Positions 45,134 to 54,962 are shown, numbered from the stretch's first letter. The stretch is DNA of 64,000 nucleotides from Lentimicrobium sp. (GCA_019429275.1 JAHYJC010000001.1:1-64000), one strand, 5' to 3'. Numbers and translations are program-made. Notes: a model not told the origin generated them from the letters alone.

Positions 45134-45146
45134 CATCCGGATGTTA
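45131..45146. repeat. 16-base perfect palindrome after dnaB
   Basis: TAACATCCGGATGTTA begins at the dnaB stop codon and lies 68 bases before the next ATG. It has no T-run, so it is more like a protein-binding site or a short hairpin than a classical terminator. Confidence 0.6.
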
Positions 45147-45214
45147 AATATCAACCAGGCCAATAACAAACCTGTGAATTCTGCGTTATTTTTAGAAAGA
45201 ACATTTATCAAGGA

Positions 45215-46474
45215 ATGAAAAAATACGCTTTTCTTTTATCTGTTTTAGTATTGTCTATCATGAATGTATATGCATCCTATGTATTCATTCCAATGGATAA
45301 AACGCAGAAAAATCACTTAAAAGCCTATGGTATAGCCTATTGGACATTACAGCAGGAAGTTGAGGTTAGCTGGCTACTGAATTACCGGGGTGGTAGTTTC
45401 ATGTTCAAACATCATCCATTGCTGGAAGGAGAATGCGTTGTGCGTGGTGTTTCCTATTCTATTATTGCCGACTTGCAGGCTGATGCTATTTTGATGGAAA
45501 TCAGCGATCCCGCAGTCAATATGGATGAAATGAGGCTACAAAAAGCACCCAGGATTGCTGTATATACTCCAAAAAGTAAATTGCCCTGGGACGATGCTGT
45601 TACGCTGGCTCTGACTTATGCTGAAATTCCATACGATATCGTATATGATGAAGAAGTAATCGGAGGCGTTCTTCCATTATATGACTGGCTTCATCTGCAT
45701 CACGAAGATTTCACCGGGCAGTATGGGAAATTCTGGGCTGCTTACAGAAATGCAGCCTGGTATCGCGAAGATGTTGAAAAAACTGAAGCCATGGCTGCCA
45801 GTCTCGGATTCTCAAAAGTGTCTCACCTCAAAAGAGCTGTTGCTCATAAGATACGCGATTTTACAGCAGGTGGAGGATACTTATTTGCCATGTGCTCGGC
45901 CCCTGACAGTTACGATATTGCTCTGGCAGCTGAAAACCTCGACATTTGTGATATAATGTTTGATGGCGATCCGGCTTCCCCTGATGCAAACGATCACCTT
46001 GAATACCATAAATGCTTTGCTTTCACAGATTTTAGCCTTATAACCAACCCTTATGAATATGAAGTCTCAAACATTGATGTTACAACTACCCGCAAAGTAA
46101 CCATGGCCAACGACTTCTTTACGATTTTCGACTTTTCAGCAAAATGGGATCCGGTACCTTCAATGCTGACACAGAATCACGAAAGAGTAATCAAAGGATT
46201 TATGGGTCAGACAACAGCATTTAACAAAGATTTCGTCAAGTCAAATGTAATTTTAATGGGTGAAAACAAAGTAGCCAATGAGGCAAGATACATTCATGGT
46301 ATCTTTGGGAAGGGCACCTGGACCTTTTATGGAGGTCATGATCCTGAGGATTATCAGCATCTGGTTGGAGATCCGCCAACAGATCTGAATATGTATCCGA
46401 ATTCACCGGGTTATCGTCTTATTCTGAACAACGTACTTTTCCCTGCGGCAAAAAAGAAAAAACAAAAAACCTGA
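45215..46474 (+). CDS. Secreted class-I glutamine-amidotransferase-like protein
   Basis: 419 residues with a signal peptide (KKYAFLLSVLVLSIMNVYAS). It belongs to a Bacteroidota group often labelled asparagine synthetase B, but neither the N-terminal Cys amidotransferase nor the synthetase domain of AsnB is visible. Instead, RIAVYTPKSKLPWDDAVTLAL, a GGGYLFAMCSAPDS segment with a possible nucleophile-elbow Cys, and GTWTFYGGHDPEDY resemble a class-I GATase fold. The reaction is unknown. It precedes the TonB receptor by 64 bases and may be co-transcribed. Confidence 0.65.
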   Translation: MKKYAFLLSVLVLSIMNVYASYVFIPMDKTQKNHLKAYGIAYWTLQQEVEVSWLLNYRGGSFMFKHHPLLEGECVVRGVSYSIIADLQADAILMEISDPAVNMDEMRLQKAPRIAVYTPKSKLPWDDAVTLALTYAEIPYDIVYDEEVIGGVLPLYDWLHLHHEDFTGQYGKFWAAYRNAAWYREDVEKTEAMAASLGFSKVSHLKRAVAHKIRDFTAGGGYLFAMCSAPDSYDIALAAENLDICDIMFDGDPASPDANDHLEYHKCFAFTDFSLITNPYEYEVSNIDVTTTRKVTMANDFFTIFDFSAKWDPVPSMLTQNHERVIKGFMGQTTAFNKDFVKSNVILMGENKVANEARYIHGIFGKGTWTFYGGHDPEDYQHLVGDPPTDLNMYPNSPGYRLILNNVLFPAAKKKKQKT

Positions 46475-46538
46475 ATTGTCGATTCACTGACAAATTCAAC
46501 ATGGAACCTGTCATTTAAACTATCTCATTCCAATTTTT

Positions 46539-48911
46539 ATGCAAAGGATTCTATTCCTTATAGTTCTGCTTCTTTGTATTCAGGACCATAACTTGTATGC
46601 ACAACAGAAGTACACCATCAGCGGGTATGTGCGTGAAAAAAACAGCCGTGAACTGCTACCCGGAGTAAACATATACATTGCGTCGATACAAAGCGGAACA
46701 GTTTCAAACAATTATGGATTCTATTCCATTACTCTTCCTCAAGGTGATTACAGGGTAAGTTATTCATTTGTTGGTTATTCGACTGAAAGCAGGGATATTA
46801 ATCTGCGTGCCAGCCAGATGATTGATATTGAACTAGATCCATCAGTAACTTTGAGTGCGGTTGTCATTGAGGCTGTAAAGGCAGAAAGAATTAGCGAAAG
46901 TAACCGCATAAGTATGATTTCTTTACCAGTAAATCAAATCAGAAATATTCCGGCTCTTCTTGGTGAAAAGGATGTATTCAAAGCGCTTCAGCTTATGCCA
47001 GGTGTGCAGAAAGGATCTGAAGGCAGCAGTGGTTTATATGTCAGGGGTGGCGGGCCTGATCAGAATCTTATTATACTGGATGATGCCCCGGTTTACAATG
47101 CAAGCCACCTTTTTGGTTTTTTCTCAATCTTCAACGGCGATGCGCTTAAAAGTGTAGAGCTCACAAAGGGCGGCTTTCCTGCCCGTTTTGGTGGCAGGCT
47201 ATCCTCTGTGGTAGAAATGACCATGAAGGACGGCAACAAGAAGAAGTTCGCAGGCGAAGCTGGTATTGGACTAATTTCTTCGAGAATTGTACTGGAAGGC
47301 CCGATAAAAAAAGATACTTCTTCTTTTCTGATCTCAGCGCGAAGAACTTACATCGATGTCCTTACCAGACCCTTTATGGAATCAGGTTTTAATGGGGGAT
47401 ATTATTTCTATGACCTCAATGCAAAACTCAACTATGATTTCGGTCCAAAAAACAAAATCTATTTATCAGGCTATTTTGGTCGCGATAAATTCCAGTTTAC
47501 CGATAAGTACAGCTATGACAATAACACCTATAAAAACAAAGCAGGCCTTTACTGGCAAAATGCAACAGGAACTCTAAGGTGGAACCACCTGATCAGCAGC
47601 AGAATATTTGCAAATACCTCACTTTTTTATAGTCGCTACAACCTCACTATTTTCAATGAAGAGAAATCCAATAACGAAAGTTATTCACTTAAATACTTCT
47701 CCGGAATAAGGGATATTGCCCTTAAATATGACCTTGAATATCATGTTTCGACAAAATACCTTTTAAGAGCCGGATTACAGTCGACTACCCACCTTTTCAC
47801 GCCAAGTGCTATTGTTGAAAAAGACAGCCAGACATTGTTCGATTACCAGAAGAAAACCAGGTATAATTCTCTTGAGTCTGGCATTTACATGGAAAATCAT
47901 TTCAACATCAACAACCGCTTTCAGGCCAATGCCGGCATCAGGTTAAGTCATTTTATTGCCGAAAAGAAGAATTATTTTTCACCTGAACCCAGAATTTCAG
48001 CAAACTACCTGATTGAAGAAGGCCTATCTGCCAAGGCCGCATTTTCAATAATGAACCAATATATCCACCTTTTAAGTAATACCGGCATAGGTTTACCTAC
48101 AGACCTTTGGGTACCATCAACCGACAGGGTTAAACCACAAAATTCAAAGCAATTCTCAGCTGGCCTTGCAAAGGATGTGATTAACTACAATCTCACAGTT
48201 TCGCTAGAAGGATATTATAAATGGAGTAATAACATCCTTGGATATAAACCCGGAGCAAGTTTTCTTCTTCTGGATGATCCAACAGAAGCTCAGAATTTTA
48301 CCTGGCAGGACAATGTTACAGCCGGCAAAGGAAAGTCGTACGGGGCAGAATTGCTAATTCACAAGAAAACAGGCAAACTCAGCGGTTGGATCGGTTATAC
48401 CCTTTCGTGGACAAAACTTAAGTTTGATGAAATTAATTTTGGCGAATACTTCTGGGCAAGATACGATCGCCGGCACGATTTGTCTGTTGTTCTGATTTAC
48501 AATATCAGGGAAACCATAACACTATCAGGAAGCTGGGTTTATGGAACCGGAAATGCTATTACACTGCCTCTCGGCGAATATCCTGGCTATTTGCATGGTC
48601 CGTTCGATGATCTTTTGTCAGGAACTAATTCATATTACTACAATTACTTTAATACCATAACAGATTATGGTAAAGTAAATTCTTCGAGGATAAGGGCATA
48701 TCACCGCCTTGATATGGCAATACAGTTTCACAAAAAAATAAAGCAAAGAGATCGAACCTGGGAAATCGGGCTTTATAACGCTTACAACCGTAAAAATCCA
48801 TTTTTCTATTTTATTGACCAGGAATACAATGATAGCGGATCGGTCAGTAAACTGAAGCAGGTTTCAATATTCCCGGTCGTTCCGTCGGTTTCGTACAGTA
48901 TAAAGTTTTAA
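46539..48911 (+). CDS. TonB-dependent receptor with carboxypeptidase-like N-terminal domain
   Basis: 790 residues. A signal peptide is followed by a CarboxypepD_reg-like domain (ISGYVREKNSRELLPGVNIY, FVGYSTESRDINL). The plug domain follows (LGEKDVFKALQLMPGVQKG, SGLYVRGGGPDQNLIILDD, FGGRLSSVVEMTMKDG), then a 22-strand-type barrel ending in Phe. It imports a ligand across the outer membrane using TonB energy. It lacks a SusD partner; instead a DUF4249 lipoprotein gene follows by one base, a known pairing in this phylum. The ligand is unknown. Confidence 0.93.
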   Translation: MQRILFLIVLLLCIQDHNLYAQQKYTISGYVREKNSRELLPGVNIYIASIQSGTVSNNYGFYSITLPQGDYRVSYSFVGYSTESRDINLRASQMIDIELDPSVTLSAVVIEAVKAERISESNRISMISLPVNQIRNIPALLGEKDVFKALQLMPGVQKGSEGSSGLYVRGGGPDQNLIILDDAPVYNASHLFGFFSIFNGDALKSVELTKGGFPARFGGRLSSVVEMTMKDGNKKKFAGEAGIGLISSRIVLEGPIKKDTSSFLISARRTYIDVLTRPFMESGFNGGYYFYDLNAKLNYDFGPKNKIYLSGYFGRDKFQFTDKYSYDNNTYKNKAGLYWQNATGTLRWNHLISSRIFANTSLFYSRYNLTIFNEEKSNNESYSLKYFSGIRDIALKYDLEYHVSTKYLLRAGLQSTTHLFTPSAIVEKDSQTLFDYQKKTRYNSLESGIYMENHFNINNRFQANAGIRLSHFIAEKKNYFSPEPRISANYLIEEGLSAKAAFSIMNQYIHLLSNTGIGLPTDLWVPSTDRVKPQNSKQFSAGLAKDVINYNLTVSLEGYYKWSNNILGYKPGASFLLLDDPTEAQNFTWQDNVTAGKGKSYGAELLIHKKTGKLSGWIGYTLSWTKLKFDEINFGEYFWARYDRRHDLSVVLIYNIRETITLSGSWVYGTGNAITLPLGEYPGYLHGPFDDLLSGTNSYYYNYFNTITDYGKVNSSRIRAYHRLDMAIQFHKKIKQRDRTWEIGLYNAYNRKNPFFYFIDQEYNDSGSVSKLKQVSIFPVVPSVSYSIKF

Positions 48912-48912
48912 G

Positions 48913-49776
48913 ATGATGAAAACAAAACTTATTTATATTTCCGGATTAATCGCTTGTTTTTTCTTTATGAGCAGCTGCGAGAATATGGTTTCCGATGTGG
49001 ATGTGCCCTTATCAGACCCAAGGCTTATTGTTCATTCAGTTATTTCACCACAGGATGAATTCATAAAAGTTATAGTATCCAAAAGCAGTCCACTTTATAC
49101 TCAATCAAATTACAATTGGGAAGATCGTTTTCCTCCTGTAACCAATGCTGTGGTAAAACTCACCGAAGGAAATAATTCAATAATACTCCCCTATAATCCC
49201 GAGCTGAAGGCGTTCAGTATATCTGCCGAATTCTTCCCTGTTATTCCGGGAAAAACCTATAACCTCGAAGTCACCGCACCCGGAGGATATTATGCTACAG
49301 CTACAACAACTATTCCTGACTTTGAAGTACCTGAAATTGAAATTTTGGACATTGATAATATTTCGGACATGGGAAATATTGCAGTTATGGTAAATTTCCG
49401 ATTCAGAGATATTCCCGGACAGGGACAATACTATCGTGTGGCGCCGGGTTTTTTAACCGGCGATGATTACTACAACGAAACTTATGTTTATGAAATTGGA
49501 CTCAGTCGGGGAGAAAACTATATTACAGACAAAAACAGCGATGGTGAATATTTCACATTCCGCACTTCCGAAGTTTATACAGGATATAATAGTAATGTCA
49601 AAATTTACATCAGATTATTCGTGACTGGTGAAAGCTATTACAATTATCACCGTTCAGTAAGTTCATTCGAAGGTGAAAATCCTTTCAGCGAACCAACGCC
49701 GGTTTATACAAATATAAATGGAGGACTTGGGTTATTTGCTTCAACAATTGGCCGCTTCATAGAAGTAAGCCCATAG
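48913..49776 (+). CDS. DUF4249 lipoprotein
   Basis: 287 residues. The signal ends in FFMSSC, so it is lipid-anchored, probably at the surface. The body has the DUF4249 pattern: LIVHSVISPQDEFIKVIVSKSSP at the start, NAVVKLTEGN, FFPVIPGKTYNLEVTAPGGYYATA, and a Tyr/Phe-rich C-terminal half. It is encoded one base after the TonB-dependent receptor and probably acts with it, for example by capping the receptor or binding ligand. No function is established. Confidence 0.9.
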   Translation: MMKTKLIYISGLIACFFFMSSCENMVSDVDVPLSDPRLIVHSVISPQDEFIKVIVSKSSPLYTQSNYNWEDRFPPVTNAVVKLTEGNNSIILPYNPELKAFSISAEFFPVIPGKTYNLEVTAPGGYYATATTTIPDFEVPEIEILDIDNISDMGNIAVMVNFRFRDIPGQGQYYRVAPGFLTGDDYYNETYVYEIGLSRGENYITDKNSDGEYFTFRTSEVYTGYNSNVKIYIRLFVTGESYYNYHRSVSSFEGENPFSEPTPVYTNINGGLGLFASTIGRFIEVSP

Positions 49777-49796
49777 ATAACATCTCTTTCATGCTG

Positions 49797-50315
49797 TTAA
49801 ATGGTTGGGAATATCAATGGAGTTTCCTTGCGCCTGAAAGTGATGTAGGAATAATCGAACCCCAGGGTATCTTTCGATTCAACATCAATGCGGTCAACTT
49901 CCTGCCATTCGTTATAATCAATTTCGGGGTAAAAGGTATCAGCATCAAAAACTTTATGCACCAAAGTGAGGTAGAGTTTATGGGCCAAAGGCATAAACTG
50001 CCTGTATATCATACCACCGCCGATGATAAAATTTTCGCTGCACTCATCCATTCTGGCAATTGCATCCTCAATGGAATAGGCCATCACACAACCCGGAATC
50101 TCTTCGCCCGGAACATCTGTAATTACCACACTTCGCCTGTTGGGCAAAGGCCGTATAGGAAGTGATTCAAAAGTACGTTTTCCCATAACGATGGTATGTC
50201 CGGTGGTAAGTGCTTTAAACCGCTTAAGATCTTCTGGAATATGCCAGAGCAACTGGTTATCTTTTCCAATGGCAAGATTGTCGGCTATTGCAACAATTAT
50301 GGAGATGGTTTTCAT
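49797..50315 (-). CDS. folA: Dihydrofolate reductase FolA
   Basis: 172 residues. Family marks are SIIVAIADNLAIGKDNQLLWHIPEDLKRFK, TIVMGKRTFESLP and NFIIGGGMIYRQFMPLAHKLYLT. The catalytic acid is in LPEDL-type context (HIPEDL). It reduces dihydrofolate to tetrahydrofolate using NADPH. The gene lies 44 bases after thyA on the same strand; together they form the classical thymidylate cycle pair. It faces the DUF4249 gene convergently with only 20 bases between. Confidence 0.96.
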   Translation of the reverse strand: MKTISIIVAIADNLAIGKDNQLLWHIPEDLKRFKALTTGHTIVMGKRTFESLPIRPLPNRRSVVITDVPGEEIPGCVMAYSIEDAIARMDECSENFIIGGGMIYRQFMPLAHKLYLTLVHKVFDADTFYPEIDYNEWQEVDRIDVESKDTLGFDYSYITFRRKETPLIFPTI

Positions 50316-50359
50316 TCTTTATGATAATGTTTATAAGCAGTTTGACCAATCAGTTAAGA

Positions 50360-51154
50360 TTATACAGCTACCGGTGCTTTTATGTGTGGATGAGGATCAT
50401 AGTCCTCAAGAACAAAATCTTCGAAACGGAAACCAAAAATATCCTTAATTTCCGGATTGATTTTCATTACAGGCAACGGCCTGAAGTCGCGACTTAACTG
50501 AAGAGCGATCTGTTCGGTATGGTTAAGATAAATGTGTGCATCGCCAAAAGTATGGATAAATTCTCCGGGTTTCAATCCGGCAACCTGAGCCATCATCATG
50601 GTAAGCAATGCATAAGAGGCAATGTTAAAAGGTACACCCAGAAAAATATCAGCGCTGCGCTGATAGAGTTGGCATGAAAGTTTTCCACTTGCCACGTAAA
50701 ATTGAAAAAGTACATGACATGGAGGCAGCGCCATTTTATCAATATCGCCCGGATTCCAGGCACTTACCATCATTCTTCGGGAATCGGGCTGATTACGGAT
50801 CAGGTTTAATACTTCACTAATCTGATCAATAGTTCTGCCATCGGAAGTAATCCAGGAACGCCACTGGCGTCCGTAAACAGGACCAAGGTCACCATTTTCA
50901 TCGGCCCATTCGTCCCAAATCGTAACCTTATTATCGTGAAGATATTTTATATTGGTTTCGCCTTTTAAAAACCACAGCAATTCATGAATGATGGACCTGA
51001 GATGAAGTTTTTTGGTAGTGAGTGCAGGAAATCCCTCGGCCAGATCAAACCGCATCTGATAACCAAAAACACTGATGGTGCCGGTTCCTGTGCGGTCATC
51101 CTTCCGGATTCCGTTTTCCATTACATGATGAAGTAATTCATGATATTGTTTCAT
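50360..51154 (-). CDS. thyA: Thymidylate synthase ThyA
   Basis: 264 residues from the ATG at 51154, exactly the length of E. coli ThyA. Motifs are [12 protein letters not shown], the catalytic Cys in [32 protein letters not shown] and HIYLNH. It methylates dUMP with methylene-tetrahydrofolate. A frame back to 51175 is open, but the perfect -7 box at 51180-51173 covers that codon, so the shorter start is preferred. It is co-transcribed with folA. Confidence 0.97.
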   Translation of the reverse strand: MKQYHELLHHVMENGIRKDDRTGTGTISVFGYQMRFDLAEGFPALTTKKLHLRSIIHELLWFLKGETNIKYLHDNKVTIWDEWADENGDLGPVYGRQWRSWITSDGRTIDQISEVLNLIRNQPDSRRMMVSAWNPGDIDKMALPPCHVLFQFYVASGKLSCQLYQRSADIFLGVPFNIASYALLTMMMAQVAGLKPGEFIHTFGDAHIYLNHTEQIALQLSRDFRPLPVMKINPEIKDIFGFRFEDFVLEDYDPHPHIKAPVAV

Positions 51155-51172
51155 TCCTTCTTGATATTTCAG

Positions 51173-51180
51173 CAAATTTA
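51173..51180 (-). promoter_or_regulatory. -7 box for thyA-folA
   Basis: TAAATTTG on the minus strand fits TAnnTTTG, 18 bases before the thyA ATG at 51154. Confidence 0.5.
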
Positions 51181-51284
51181 TTGCATTAATTTCTTGATAT
51201 CTTACAAACCAGCCATTGAAAACCTGAAGCTTTGTCTATAGGTGGTATAACCTGTTCCTAAGCAAAGATTCCCTGTTTAAACAA

Positions 51285-52373
51285 TCATGCTTCTTCTTTC
51301 CTGCTTTTGAAATGAAGAGAATCGCCCCATTCATCATACCCAATTTTATTTCCCGATAAGTGTATTCTGGCCTCAAGGCAATTTTTACAATCTGAGGCTT
51401 CTTCATCGGTGCAGGGTTTATTTTCGTAGAGCTTGTAATCGTCGCGATACTTACCTGGAGTAATATTCGGCATAATGATATTGGCTCCGATTTTCAGGGC
51501 CTTTTCTCTTCCTATGGGATCGATGGCCTGAAGCGCAGTAGCTGATGCTATATTGATATTTTTCATCATTAATCTGAGTATGGCAATCATTTTAAGTGAG
51601 AGATTAAACCTTTCTTCGATGGGCAATAAACCATCGTGAAAATTCCAGAGAGGTGTATCGGCATGCTCAATGTATGGGCCCATCCCACACATATCAATGT
51701 CCATCTCTTTCATGAATAAAAGGTCGGATGCCAGATGATCTAATGTTTGAAAAGGCAGCCCGATCATTACTCCCGTTCCAACCTGATAACCAGCGGTTCT
51801 CAAATCGCTGAGGGCCTGAAGCCGGCGCTCAAATCTGTGAGTATTGTTTTGCGGATGAATTTTATAATAAAGATCTCTGTCGGAAGATTCTATGCGCAAT
51901 AAATAGCGATGCGCACCGGCATCGAACCAGCGTTTGTAAACATCCGGTTTTTGCTCTCCCAACGAAAGTGTTACTCCAAGTCGGCCATCAGAAAGCTGCT
52001 TGATACCTCTTAACAGACCTTCCATTCTAAGCGTAAATGCTTCTCCTTCAACTTCACCACCCTGCAGAACTACCGAACCATAATTGCTTTCAAAGGCAAA
52101 TCTTGCTGCTTCGAATATTTCTTCATCAGAAAGATTATACCTGGAGGCTTTACGGTTATCTTTCCTGATGCCACAGTAATAGCAATTCTTGCTGCAAATA
52201 TTCGAGAATTCAATCAATCCTCTGAAAAAGACTATATTACCGATATATTTTGTTTTAGTAGCCGCTGCAGCTTCAAAAAGCAAACTCCGGTCATCTTTTT
52301 CAGTTGATAAAAGTTTTACAATTTCACTATGGGTGAAATTATCTTTTGAAAGGATTTCCCGAATATCTGACAT
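51285..52373 (-). CDS. hydE: Radical SAM protein HydE ([FeFe]-hydrogenase maturation)
   Basis: 362 residues of a BioB-like radical SAM barrel. The SAM cluster Cys residues are in ICSKNCYYCGIR (Cx3Cx2C). A C-terminal CTDEEASDCKNC block (Cx7Cx2C) matches the optional second cluster of HydE. Other marks are VVLQGGEVEGEAF, GMGPYIEHADTPL and PNITPGKYRDDYKLYENK. HydE helps build the dithiomethylamine ligand of the H-cluster. No hydF, hydG or hydrogenase gene lies nearby in the window. Confidence 0.9.
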   Translation of the reverse strand: MSDIREILSKDNFTHSEIVKLLSTEKDDRSLLFEAAAATKTKYIGNIVFFRGLIEFSNICSKNCYYCGIRKDNRKASRYNLSDEEIFEAARFAFESNYGSVVLQGGEVEGEAFTLRMEGLLRGIKQLSDGRLGVTLSLGEQKPDVYKRWFDAGAHRYLLRIESSDRDLYYKIHPQNNTHRFERRLQALSDLRTAGYQVGTGVMIGLPFQTLDHLASDLLFMKEMDIDMCGMGPYIEHADTPLWNFHDGLLPIEERFNLSLKMIAILRLMMKNINIASATALQAIDPIGREKALKIGANIIMPNITPGKYRDDYKLYENKPCTDEEASDCKNCLEARIHLSGNKIGYDEWGDSLHFKSRKEEA

Positions 52374-52396
52374 TATTTTATATTCCGATTTGACAG

Positions 52397-52404
52397 CAAA
52401 ATTA
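52397..52404 (-). promoter_or_regulatory. -7 box for hydE
   Basis: TAATTTTG on the minus strand fits TAnnTTTG, 23 bases before the ATG at 52373. Confidence 0.45.
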
Positions 52405-52435
52405 ATCTAAAATCATGATGAGTTGATAAAACTCT

Positions 52436-53671
52436 TTATCTCCGCCAGTTCGACACTGCCAGATGCCATGAATTGCGGTAGTTTTCTGATCTTACAAGTT
52501 TATAATCAAGCATATTGCCCCATATAGGCTCTAGATTAAATAAGAATCTTACCGATAAAGGATTACCGGCTTCACCATAAGTCCATTCTTCTGAAACCAT
52601 ATTCCTGAAAACAATGCTGGGCGGACCGTAAACAATATAAATCATACCTCTGTCTGATTTCCAGCCTTCTGATGACAAAGCAAAAAACCGATTGGCCTCC
52701 TCCACCCTTTTATAGTAATTTTTGATTTGCTGAAGCGCACGTTCAGGATGACCGGTAATTCTAATCCAGAAATCATCAACAGCAGCTCTCGCTGGTTTGC
52801 TCTGCATATCCCGAAATTCGCCTTCGGTTGATATATAGCGCAAAGATTCTCTCATTTCATTAACTGTGCCAATCTCAGGAAAACCATCATAGAAACAGTG
52901 GACAAGAAATATATATTCATCGCCAACCTTTACAAAGTAAGATCCTTGTTTTTCGAATTTCAGAATATTTGTTAGTCCTTGTTCAACTTCAACATTGAAA
53001 ATACTGTCAACCTCAAAATCGCTAAATTTATGCTGAAAAGCATAAGGTGAGCCCGGAATTTCCTTTTTTCCGGGGAAGTAAGCAATAGTTATCTTATTTG
53101 TGGTATCGATAAACTTTACCCTGAAGGTTTCATTCCTGACGATGAAATTTCGCAAAAGGGGTAAATTGTCGGTCCCAACCAAAATAAAATCAGCTTCTCC
53201 AATCTCTTTTTGCTTATTTATTTTAAGGAAACGCCCATTTGTGATTCCCGAGTTTAAATCACTGAGCTCAGTATTTAAAATGTAATTCCTGCCTCTCAAC
53301 AGCACCAGTGGGATAGAATCCATAAAGATTCCACCAATATTCAAGGAATCAACACCATAATAAGAAGCAGAATCAAGCAAAATTGAATTATCGTAACCAT
53401 CATAAATCTGATAAAAAAATCTGAATTTTGCCTTTGTGGAATTTCCTTCTGCTTTATATACAAGCTGTTTGTAAGGAAATGAAACATACAATTTTGTAAG
53501 GGTATCATCAAGATGGAAAAAATCATATTTCAATCCCTTTATTTCAGATTCGGGATTATAGAATGAGGCAATATTTCGGTATGCCAGGCGGGCAGGACTT
53601 TTGCAGGAATATTGAAAAACAAGTGCAATGCCTAAGGCAAAAAGCACAAAAATATTTTTAGTGAACCTCAT
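52436..53671 (-). CDS. GWxTD-domain lipoprotein
   Basis: 411 residues with signal and lipobox (VFQYSC). The C-terminal third carries the GWxTD-type motif in the variant form EGWKSDRGMIYIVYGPPSIVF, followed by EEWTYGEAGNPLSVRFLF. The N-terminal part is beta-rich. GWxTD proteins are widespread envelope proteins in Bacteroidota with no firm function. It lies 62 bases after hydE on the opposite end of the same strand and 103 bases from the M23 gene. Confidence 0.88.
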   Translation of the reverse strand: MRFTKNIFVLFALGIALVFQYSCKSPARLAYRNIASFYNPESEIKGLKYDFFHLDDTLTKLYVSFPYKQLVYKAEGNSTKAKFRFFYQIYDGYDNSILLDSASYYGVDSLNIGGIFMDSIPLVLLRGRNYILNTELSDLNSGITNGRFLKINKQKEIGEADFILVGTDNLPLLRNFIVRNETFRVKFIDTTNKITIAYFPGKKEIPGSPYAFQHKFSDFEVDSIFNVEVEQGLTNILKFEKQGSYFVKVGDEYIFLVHCFYDGFPEIGTVNEMRESLRYISTEGEFRDMQSKPARAAVDDFWIRITGHPERALQQIKNYYKRVEEANRFFALSSEGWKSDRGMIYIVYGPPSIVFRNMVSEEWTYGEAGNPLSVRFLFNLEPIWGNMLDYKLVRSENYRNSWHLAVSNWRR

Positions 53672-53773
53672 GATATGATTATTATTGCTTTGAAAGTCTG
53701 CTATTACATTTTAAAACCATTATTATTGACAAACCTGCCGATTGACCATATTATCAATTAATTTGAACAGATA

Positions 53774-54769
53774 CTATGCCACGCGGAGCCGGGTTCCAAT
53801 TTTGAGCGTTTTTTTCTGACTGATACCATTCAACTGACAAAGCCTGTTTACTGAAGTTTTATATCGTTTTGCAATAGAAGTCAGCGTATCGCCTTGTCGT
53901 ATGGTATGGTATTTATTTACCACTTCACCACCAAAGGTATTTGTTTCAGTTATATTTTTTTGAGTTTGCCAGAACGCTCTGTCAATCAACAGTGTATCTT
54001 TTATGAGGGTATAATTTTCAAAATCAAAAATGCGGTCGGGACTAAAGTGTTCGCCCAGGTAACGGGTTTCGAAGTGCAGATGTGTAGTGGTAGCCCGACC
54101 CGTGCGGCCTCCAATGCCAATGGGTTGACCTGCCTTAACTTCCTGGTTAACACTGACCAATATTTTAGAGAAATGGCTGTAAACGGTTTCCAGTCCATTA
54201 TGATGCCTTATGACAACCATTTTCCCATATCCGCTCATAACTCTTGCTATCCTTACTTTGCCATCAAAAGCACTCACAACGGTATCATTTTCAGTAAGCT
54301 TAACATCCATGCCGGCATGAAAACGACTGCCGCGCCAACCATATTTTGAAATTAATTTACCTTTGAAAGGAAAATGAAACGGTGTTTCATTGGGGTTATT
54401 CAGCCAGATAAAAACAGAATCATGTATTTCAGAAACCGGAGGCATACCGGTTCTGATATACAAGGTATCCCATTTGTTTTTGTATAGTTCAACCGAAGGA
54501 ATAAAAATACTGTCATCCGTCAAAGGGCGTTCCTCATCCTCAGGTAAAATTTCATCATGAAATTGAACCTCCTCTGAATCAGAAATAATTGCATCCTGTG
54601 CATTCAAAAATGTCGCAGTATCGATGGCAAATGCTTGTGCAACTGCATATTGAGTGGAAACAACAATAAAAGTTGAAGAAAATAAAAGTTGAAAAAATAT
54701 TACTCGTGAATTCAAGGTCATTTTGAAAAAAGGTAAATGAATTTTTATTGAACGCATTATCGGTCGCAT
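53774..54769 (-). CDS. M23 metallopeptidase with C-terminal LysM domain
   Basis: 331 residues. A signal region (about 17-45) is followed by a linker. The M23/LytM domain (about 140-255) has the zinc ligands in SRFHAGMDVKL and TTTHLHFETR. A LysM peptidoglycan-binding domain ends the protein (HTIRQGDTLTSIAKRYKTSV). It should cut peptidoglycan cross-links in the periplasm. The ATG at 54721 would give a cleaner signal peptide, so the true start may be there. Confidence 0.92.
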   Translation of the reverse strand: MRPIMRSIKIHLPFFKMTLNSRVIFFQLLFSSTFIVVSTQYAVAQAFAIDTATFLNAQDAIISDSEEVQFHDEILPEDEERPLTDDSIFIPSVELYKNKWDTLYIRTGMPPVSEIHDSVFIWLNNPNETPFHFPFKGKLISKYGWRGSRFHAGMDVKLTENDTVVSAFDGKVRIARVMSGYGKMVVIRHHNGLETVYSHFSKILVSVNQEVKAGQPIGIGGRTGRATTTHLHFETRYLGEHFSPDRIFDFENYTLIKDTLLIDRAFWQTQKNITETNTFGGEVVNKYHTIRQGDTLTSIAKRYKTSVNRLCQLNGISQKKTLKIGTRLRVA

Positions 54770-54846
54770 TATTTTTTGCCTTAATCACGAGATAAAAACA
54801 ACAAGATTTATGGTTGTATAATTTCCAAATGTTGTCCTCGACTTGA

Positions 54847-54854
54847 CAAAAGTA
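54847..54854 (-). promoter_or_regulatory. -7 box for the M23 peptidase gene
   Basis: TACTTTTG on the minus strand fits TAnnTTTG, about 78 bases before the ATG at 54769 or 126 before that at 54721. Confidence 0.45.
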
Positions 54855-54910
54855 ACATTTTTGCATTTAGAAAATGAAACAGAACCAATGATTCAGCACA
54901 TAGGTTCATT

Positions 54911-54942
54911 CAAAAAAAGCCGGGGTTTTCATCCCGGCTTTA
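54911..54942 (-). terminator. Terminator after the FadL-type gene
   Basis: On the minus strand, AAAGCCGGG pairs with CCCGGCTTT through a loop of about 8 bases, followed by a run of T residues. It lies about 20 bases after the FadL-like stop. Confidence 0.85.
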
Positions 54943-54962
54943 ATGTCTGATAAATAAAGTAG

